From assembly GCF_900184795.1 (NCBI RefSeq), contig NZ_FXXN01000021.1:1-64000 (forward strand): a stretch of DNA of 64,000 nt, written 5' to 3'. Below are positions 59,553-64,000 of the stretch, in pieces. A model generated the notes under the pieces. That model searched no databases, was not told the DNA's origin, and saw only the letters and a program-made list of their open reading frames with translations. Both the position numbers and the translations under genes were made by a program. The stretch is from Magnetospirillum sp. 15-1. GTDB taxonomy: Bacteria > Pseudomonadota > Alphaproteobacteria > Rhodospirillales > Magnetospirillaceae. Within the stretch, counting starts at the first letter, position 1. Every line of letters begins with the position of its first letter.

Positions 59553-61568
59553 CTATCGAACATCCACCTGAAGCTGGCCGACGTCATCCACCCCCAGCGT
59601 CAAGGTCCGTCCTTCCAATGCTTTCGGATCATCCTGGTGCTGGAACACCCAGCGGGGGAAGGCGCGCTCGAACAGCATTTCCAGTTCGGTCTTTACCCGA
59701 CGGCCGCCGAAGGCCAGCTTGTCGCCTTCGGCCATCACCCGCTCTATCCAGTCCGAAAGCGACGGGTCAATGATGATCTGGCAGCGCAGCTTGGTCTGGG
59801 CGTTGTCGATGAACAGGCGACAGAACTTGTCGCAGATGCCGTGTACGAAGGCGGGGCGGAGGAAGTCAAACACCACAATGTTCTCGCCCAGCCGATTGAG
59901 AAGTTCCGGGCGCTTCAGGTCGTTGATGAAGTGCTGTTTTACGTAATGGTCGAAGTGGGCGGCGACGGCCTCGGGCGTCATGCCGTCGATGCCGACCTGG
60001 GCTAGTTGATCGCCCAACTGGGCGGCGCCGATGTTGCTGGTGAAGATGATGACGGCCTGGTTGAAGAATACAGTCTGGCCCTTGCCGTCGGTCAGGCGTC
60101 CGTCCTCCAGGATTTGGAGGAACTTGTCCAGCACACGGGGATGGCCTTTTTCCACCTCGTCAAACAGCAGGATGCTGTGGGGGCGCTCCTGCATTCGCCG
60201 AGTCAATTGGCCACCCTCGTCGTAGCCGACATATCCGGGCGGAGCGCCGATCAGCTTGGCGGCGGCGTGTTCCTCCTGGTATTCGCTCATGTCGAAGCGG
60301 GCGAAGGCGCGGTCGTCGCCGAACACGAATTCGGTCAGGGTCTTGGCCAGTTCCGTTTTGCCGACGCCGGTGGGGCCGACGAAGAAGAACACGCCCTTGG
60401 GCTTGGCGCTCTTGCTGCTGCCGGTCATCGAGACCCCCAGGCGCGAGGCGTAGAGCATATCGACCACCGACTGGATCGCCCTTGGTTGGCCGATGACGCG
60501 GCGCTGAAGCACCTCGCCGGCCTCGGCGATGCGTTTGGCGTCCACCTTCTCCCACGGATCGTCCTGCTCGCCGAACTTGAAATAATCCACCAATTGACGG
60601 GTGTGCCCCGGCAAGACCGGACGGCGGGCGATGTGGGAGGCACGGCGAAGCGCCTCAAGATCGATGACGGTGAAGCCTTCGGTCAGGTTCGCCAACTCTT
60701 CCACGGCCAACTCAAACTGGCTGGGCTCACGGGGACTGGGGGGCGTCTCAGACAGTTCGCCGCCGCCGAAGAAACCCAGGAATCCGCCCTGAGGGCGCAT
60801 AAAGGTGCGGGCGTAATGAACCCGCTCATCCTTGTCGGCCACGCCAACTTGGACCAGTGCAACGTGGGGGTTGTCGCGATACAGCCAGGCGGGAACTTTC
60901 TGGCCGTTAGTGGCCAGCAACACCACCGTGTTGCGACACCCCGATGCCCGGCCTTCCGGGATGACGGCGGCGTCCTCCATGCCACGACGCAGGGTGACCA
61001 GGGCCTGACGCTCGCCCTCGCCGTAATTCTCAGTCTGGACGGTCAGCAAATCGCCCAGTTCAATGATGGCCGCCACCGCTGATTGGGGCTGGCGCAAGGC
61101 GTGGCGGATTTGGGCGAAGGCTTCCAGCGGCGGAATGCGCTGGTTGGAAGCGGCAGCTTGAGGGGAGGCTCGGCCTGGAGCCTGACGAGGTGGGGGAGCT
61201 GTCGGATCGGCTGGAGCCGCCGGAGCGGCGGGTTGGGCGGCTTGAGGCTGGGCGGCCCCACGTTCCGAGGCAACCGAGCGACGGACGATCTCGAAGAATC
61301 GCGCCCGCATGTCGTCGGGCAAAGGCTGCTGATTCGGCTGCGCCGGGGAAGAAGCACGATGCTCGACCTCTTCAAAGCGGTAGCCATCAACCTCGTCATA
61401 ACTGGCTATGACCTCAAATCCCTGCTCGGCAAAGAAGTTGCGCAGGAACTGACCGACGGTGATGTAGCTGTCATTCCACAGGCAGTAGTCGAGCACATTG
61501 CCGTGCAGCACGACGTGCTTGCGCCGCAACACGGTCGTCTGGAACTCCCGAATCCAGGCAGAATTCAT
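59553..61568 (-). CDS. ClpB/ClpA-like AAA+ protein (single D2-type module)
   Basis: A 671-residue protein. The N-terminal ~150 residues are unique (MNSAWIREFQTTVLRRKHVV). A Pro/Ala/Gln-rich linker precedes a degenerate P-loop-like region without Walker A. The C-terminal AAA+ module is canonical for ClpB/HslU-type: Walker A FFVGPTGVGKTELAKTLTEF (about 399), pore loop GAPPGYVGYDEGGQLTRRMQ (about 446), Walker B SILLFDEVEKGHPRVLDKFL (about 469), sensor IIFTSNIGAAQ. It is not ClpV, because the ClpV N-terminus is absent. Start 61568 has GGGAGGGGGG just upstream; an ATG at 61607 is the alternative. It may unfold or remodel complexes of this locus and heads the minus-strand operon. Confidence 0.8.
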   Translation of the reverse strand: MNSAWIREFQTTVLRRKHVVLHGNVLDYCLWNDSYITVGQFLRNFFAEQGFEVIASYDEVDGYRFEEVEHRASSPAQPNQQPLPDDMRARFFEIVRRSVASERGAAQPQAAQPAAPAAPADPTAPPPRQAPGRASPQAAASNQRIPPLEAFAQIRHALRQPQSAVAAIIELGDLLTVQTENYGEGERQALVTLRRGMEDAAVIPEGRASGCRNTVVLLATNGQKVPAWLYRDNPHVALVQVGVADKDERVHYARTFMRPQGGFLGFFGGGELSETPPSPREPSQFELAVEELANLTEGFTVIDLEALRRASHIARRPVLPGHTRQLVDYFKFGEQDDPWEKVDAKRIAEAGEVLQRRVIGQPRAIQSVVDMLYASRLGVSMTGSSKSAKPKGVFFFVGPTGVGKTELAKTLTEFVFGDDRAFARFDMSEYQEEHAAAKLIGAPPGYVGYDEGGQLTRRMQERPHSILLFDEVEKGHPRVLDKFLQILEDGRLTDGKGQTVFFNQAVIIFTSNIGAAQLGDQLAQVGIDGMTPEAVAAHFDHYVKQHFINDLKRPELLNRLGENIVVFDFLRPAFVHGICDKFCRLFIDNAQTKLRCQIIIDPSLSDWIERVMAEGDKLAFGGRRVKTELEMLFERAFPRWVFQHQDDPKALEGRTLTLGVDDVGQLQVDVR

Positions 61569-61721
61569 TCCCCCCTCCCTAAACTTGCGCCGATTGCGGA
61601 CGGACATTTGATGCACGCCACGGTGATTATGCTTTGACCATCGAGAGGTGAAAAGGTGTAATCGAGTTGGTCCTGTTGGGCTTGGGGATTTGGAATAGCG
61701 GAATTCCGAGGCATTGGGGTA
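61569..61721. promoter_or_regulatory. divergent promoter region of the signalling locus
   Basis: These 153 bases separate the first genes of two divergent operons and must hold promoters for both. The minus-strand ribosome-binding site (GGGAGGGGGG) lies at its left edge. I cannot assign -35/-10 boxes with confidence, and no clear operator palindrome is visible. Confidence 0.5.
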
Positions 61722-62600
61722 ATGACCAGCAAGATTATCGTGCCAAATATCGCCGGAGAGGGCGAAGTCGTAGAGGCGAGCGCAGCCCGATCCGTTGGTC
61801 AAGGGGCCGTGATCGCACTTTTAAAATTCGGCTCGAAAGAAGTCGACATCATTGCTCCCGCCACAGGAAAATTGGCGTGGATCATTAATAAAAACGACAT
61901 TGCTTTTGGCGGGGCCTTGATCGGCTATATAAAAGCTGACACAGCTCTTTCGGCAGAAATGTTCGATATTCCTCGCTATCGTATTGAGGACGCATCGGGT
62001 GAAGCTGCTAAATCTGCTGGATTCATTGCCGACCGCTTCAGTCGATGCCTGTCCATGATTGCCGACATGTCGAGCTGCTCCACCCTGGAGGCGCTGGAAA
62101 CGAATGTCGGTGAATTCGAATCGTCCTTCGTGGAGGTGATGGAAGCCCTGTCGGCATACCAATCGATCCGTCGATCTGCCGAGGTCTCCCTCTACGAAGC
62201 CGTGCAGGGTTTTGACCCGATTATCACCCAGATGCAGGATATCATTCGGCAGTTTAATGCGCCACGCTGGGCAGAAATGGTTCGGGAGGGGACCGCGCTG
62301 GCGACCTTCCGACCAACGACACCGTCTGAGCGAAGGGAATTCGCCCTGGCTAATAAAAAGCGGTTTGCTGCTCTGGATCATGAAGAACGGACGAGTTTCG
62401 ATCGATTTGAGATGTCCGTGCGGAAGTTCGCGGCAACTCGTCGAAAGGAACTTGTCTTGCCGCCGCCACCTCCTGTTCCAGCCGCCGACCAAAAGCAGGC
62501 GGTAGCCGAGCCGAAAGAAGTCGTCAAGGAACCGCGCCATCCACCAAAAGGTCTGTTGCGAGGTGACGATATTATTCCCCACAACAGAAATAATACTTGA
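61722..62600 (+). CDS. protein with biotinyl/lipoyl-like N-terminal domain
   Basis: A 292-residue protein. The first 75 residues read as a barrel-sandwich hybrid: KIIVPNIAGEGEVVEASAAR, then GQGAVIALLKFGSKEVDIIA, PATGKLAWIINKNDIAFGGA, LIGYIK. The alternating strands and PATGK turn are those of biotinyl/lipoyl domains. SKEV aligns near the lysine that carries lipoate or biotin, but the usual DKA/MKM context is lacking. A helical middle part and a Pro/Lys-rich tail (VLPPPPPVPAADQKQAVAEP) follow. It opens the plus-strand operon. Whether it is modified is unknown. Confidence 0.6.
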   Translation: MTSKIIVPNIAGEGEVVEASAARSVGQGAVIALLKFGSKEVDIIAPATGKLAWIINKNDIAFGGALIGYIKADTALSAEMFDIPRYRIEDASGEAAKSAGFIADRFSRCLSMIADMSSCSTLEALETNVGEFESSFVEVMEALSAYQSIRRSAEVSLYEAVQGFDPIITQMQDIIRQFNAPRWAEMVREGTALATFRPTTPSERREFALANKKRFAALDHEERTSFDRFEMSVRKFAATRRKELVLPPPPPVPAADQKQAVAEPKEVVKEPRHPPKGLLRGDDIIPHNRNNT

Positions 62601-62634
62601 TGCGGAGATGGTTCAGAATAGGAAGGGGATTGAT

Positions 62635-62877
62635 ATGGGGGCCGTAAATATCCTGGTCACCTATGCCAGCGGACGCCCCGCATCAGGTGTCAAGGTCGTT
62701 GGGGAGGTTGGCGGGATGCTTGGTGGAATGACTGCAAAACTGTCGACGAATGCCGACGGTCATGCCTGTCTGACCTGGAAGTCCAACACATCGTCGTTGG
62801 CCAACGTCTATATCGACGGACGGAAGCACTCCGGCCCCTTCAGATCCGGTGAAACTTATGCATTCTCGGTGCGGTAG
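62635..62877 (+). CDS. small beta-sandwich protein (carboxypeptidase-regulatory-like)
   Basis: An 80-residue protein from ATG 62635, supported by GGAAGGGG upstream. MGAVNILVTYASGRPASGVK, VVGEVGGMLGGMTAKLSTNA and DGHACLTWKSNTSSLANVYI give the strand order of a transthyretin or carboxypeptidase-regulatory beta sandwich (xxG.P..GV.V.....T..DG). There is no signal peptide. It may be an adaptor between larger partners in the locus. A longer frame to 62563 exists but has no better ribosome-binding site. Confidence 0.55.
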   Translation: MGAVNILVTYASGRPASGVKVVGEVGGMLGGMTAKLSTNADGHACLTWKSNTSSLANVYIDGRKHSGPFRSGETYAFSVR

Positions 62878-62885
62878 CCCGGATC

Positions 62886-63536
62886 ATGACGGACACTTCC
62901 CCCCACCTGTGGATCCGCCGACGCATCAGCCCCGTTACCGTGCTTGGGCCCGGCAAAAGGGCCGGCATCTGGGTACAGGGCTGCTCCCGTGGCTGTCCCG
63001 GCTGTATTGTGCCGGATTCGTGGCCGACTGATGGGGGGGAGGTCATGCCGGTCGCCGAGTTGGCGGATTGGGTACTGCAACAAGATAGTATCGACGGGAT
63101 CACCCTGTCTGGCGGCGAGCCCATGGATCAAGCCGCGGAATTGGCGGAACTGGTGCAGATGATCCGGTCAAAGCGTGATCTCGGGGTCTTATGTTACACG
63201 GGATACCAATTGGAACGCCTTGGCAGCGTAGCGCACCAAGCGCTAATCGATCAGATCGATTTGCTGATCGACGGCCCCTATGTCCAGGAACTCCATGGCG
63301 ACCTGTTGTGGCGTGGATCCTCCAATCAGCGCCTTCATCTGCTGACCGACCGCTACAAAATTGAAGTGGCGCAACGGCTGATCGATGCTGATCGGTCGGC
63401 GGGATTGGAATTCCGGTTCGAAGAGGATGGAACCCCCATATTTATCGGGGTTCCGCCTGCGCCGGATTTCGCGCAAACTCTGGCTCAACGTCTTGGGCAA
63501 AAAGGCATTCTTCTGGAAAGGCGGGTTTCCTCATGA
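62886..63536 (+). CDS. radical-SAM activase-like protein (4Fe-4S single-cluster)
   Basis: A 216-residue protein with the radical SAM cluster motif CSRGCPGC (CxxxCxxC, about residue 33) preceded by KRAGIWVQG. DGITLSGGEPMDQAAELAEL is the SAM-binding GGE motif. DLGVLCYTGYQLERL and IDLLIDGPYVQELHGD match NrdG-type activases of anaerobic ribonucleotide reductase. No nrdD is nearby, so it may activate or modify a different protein of this locus. It lies 8 bases after the beta-sandwich gene and overlaps the next gene by ATGA. Confidence 0.85.
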   Translation: MTDTSPHLWIRRRISPVTVLGPGKRAGIWVQGCSRGCPGCIVPDSWPTDGGEVMPVAELADWVLQQDSIDGITLSGGEPMDQAAELAELVQMIRSKRDLGVLCYTGYQLERLGSVAHQALIDQIDLLIDGPYVQELHGDLLWRGSSNQRLHLLTDRYKIEVAQRLIDADRSAGLEFRFEEDGTPIFIGVPPAPDFAQTLAQRLGQKGILLERRVSS

Positions 63537-64000
63537 GCGATAGTCCGAAGCACAGCCCGGTTCGACTTGATCCGCAGCGTCTTGAACGTCTGGAACGGGA
63601 ACGCAAGGCCCGCGCAGAAGCCGAGGCCAAGGCCCGCCGCGAGCGTGAGGCTGCGGAACGCAAACGTCGCGAGGAGGAAGCGCGCAAGCGCCGCGAGGAA
63701 GAAGCCCGCAAGGAGGCTCAGCGCCGATTGGATCAGGCCCGCTCTGACGTCAAGGGGCGGTTGGATGGGGTTGACCGAATGGCCCGCAATCAAGCCGCAT
63801 CCATGGCGGCGGAAGACGTCAATCGCCTTTCGGCGGCATCCGCAGCATTGGCGGGCCGGATCGCCTCGGCCACGGATGTCGGTCGGGTCGCAGCACTGCA
63901 AAAAGAGGTAGAGGCCCTTTCGTCGGACATTGTCGCCGCCATCGAACGCAAGCAACGTGATGACGTCGAACGCCAAAGAATTCGGGATCTGGCTGCGTTG
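63533..64000 (+). CDS. coiled-coil protein, partial (runs off the window)
   Basis: The first 156 residues are visible, starting MSDSPKHSPVRLDPQRLERL. A long, highly charged Arg/Glu/Ala heptad region (ERERKARAEAEAKARREREA and onward) predicts an extended coiled coil, followed by a less charged helical part. It starts in ATGA overlap with the radical-SAM gene, so it belongs to the same operon. Its remaining domains are beyond 64000 and unknown. Confidence 0.7.
   Translation, partial: MSDSPKHSPVRLDPQRLERLERERKARAEAEAKARREREAAERKRREEEARKRREEEARKEAQRRLDQARSDVKGRLDGVDRMARNQAASMAAEDVNRLSAASAALAGRIASATDVGRVAALQKEVEALSSDIVAAIERKQRDDVERQRIRDLAAL

Noticed and set aside
44628-61568. Type VI secretion cluster (kinase, PP2C, FHA, FGE-like and ClpB-like genes)
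   Set aside because: No TssB, TssC, Hcp, VgrG, TssJ/K/L/M or ClpV-type N-terminus is present, whereas a SEDS protein and a PBP are.
62886-63536. nrdG, activase of anaerobic ribonucleotide reductase
   Set aside because: The motifs fit the activase superfamily, but no nrdD is adjacent and the gene is embedded in a signalling operon, so the symbol is not assigned.

Overview
The window looks like an accessory-rich piece of an alphaproteobacterial chromosome, most likely Rhodospirillales and Magnetospirillum-like. The support is the high-GC codon use of the core genes, an IS427-group IS5 element, Mu-like prophage remnants, and the proteins otsA/otsB, NhaD and ClC. Genus is an inference; no rRNA, complete tRNA or magnetosome gene is present.

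Positions 1-12.9 kb are a graveyard of prophage and insertion sequences: a terminase fragment cut by a decayed IS3-family element, three IS5-family copies (one complete, with a -1 frameshift signal), a DnaB N-terminus, tape-measure, DNA-circularisation and baseplate remnants, and an ORF that joins a baseplate N-terminus to a tyrosine-recombinase C-terminus. It also holds an XRE regulator, a RhuM-family gene, a ParE/antitoxin pair and an AT-rich patch with a gene split in frame by IS5. At 12.88 kb lies the 3' half of a tRNA-Glu, a probable attachment site, followed by a tyrosine integrase and a type III restriction remnant.

Positions 15-24.6 kb look like core chromosome: a ClC channel, a pentapeptide-repeat protein, and an overlapping minus-strand operon of a secreted protein, membrane-anchored OtsA, OtsB, a GH15 glucosidase, a diguanylate cyclase and NhaD. 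This suggests linked osmotic, trehalose and ion stress functions.

Positions 25-44.2 kb hold conflict and mobile modules: an operon of AAA ATPase, PIN nuclease and RNA ligase (possibly with a fourth gene), a GTPase behind a coupled leader ORF, a nucleotidyltransferase-like pair, and a CobS-like AAA / DUF3150 / CobT-like vWA operon with a large inverted repeat inside. Next come a YfjJ/inovirus Gp2-like HUH protein, a large autotransporter followed by a lipoprotein hydrolase, an AT-rich HTH gene, an IS1380 remnant, and an HTH / unknown / RepA-like ATPase operon.

Positions 44.6-64 kb hold the most striking locus. A ten-gene, mostly overlapping minus-strand operon encodes a ClpB-like AAA+ protein, three Ser/Thr kinases (two fused to formylglycine-generating-enzyme-like domains, one membrane-anchored), a vWA protein, two FHA proteins, a PP2C phosphatase, a penicillin-binding transpeptidase and a SEDS (FtsW/RodA) polymerase with an FHA-like N-terminus. 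A divergent plus-strand operon encodes a protein with a biotinyl/lipoyl-like N-terminus, a small beta-sandwich protein, a radical-SAM activase-like protein and a coiled-coil protein that leaves the window. The gene set recalls the mycobacterial pknA-pknB-pbpA-rodA-pstP-fhaAB cluster, extended with vWA, AAA+, FGE-like and Fe-S parts. It looks like a self-contained, phosphorylation-controlled peptidoglycan synthesis or remodelling system.
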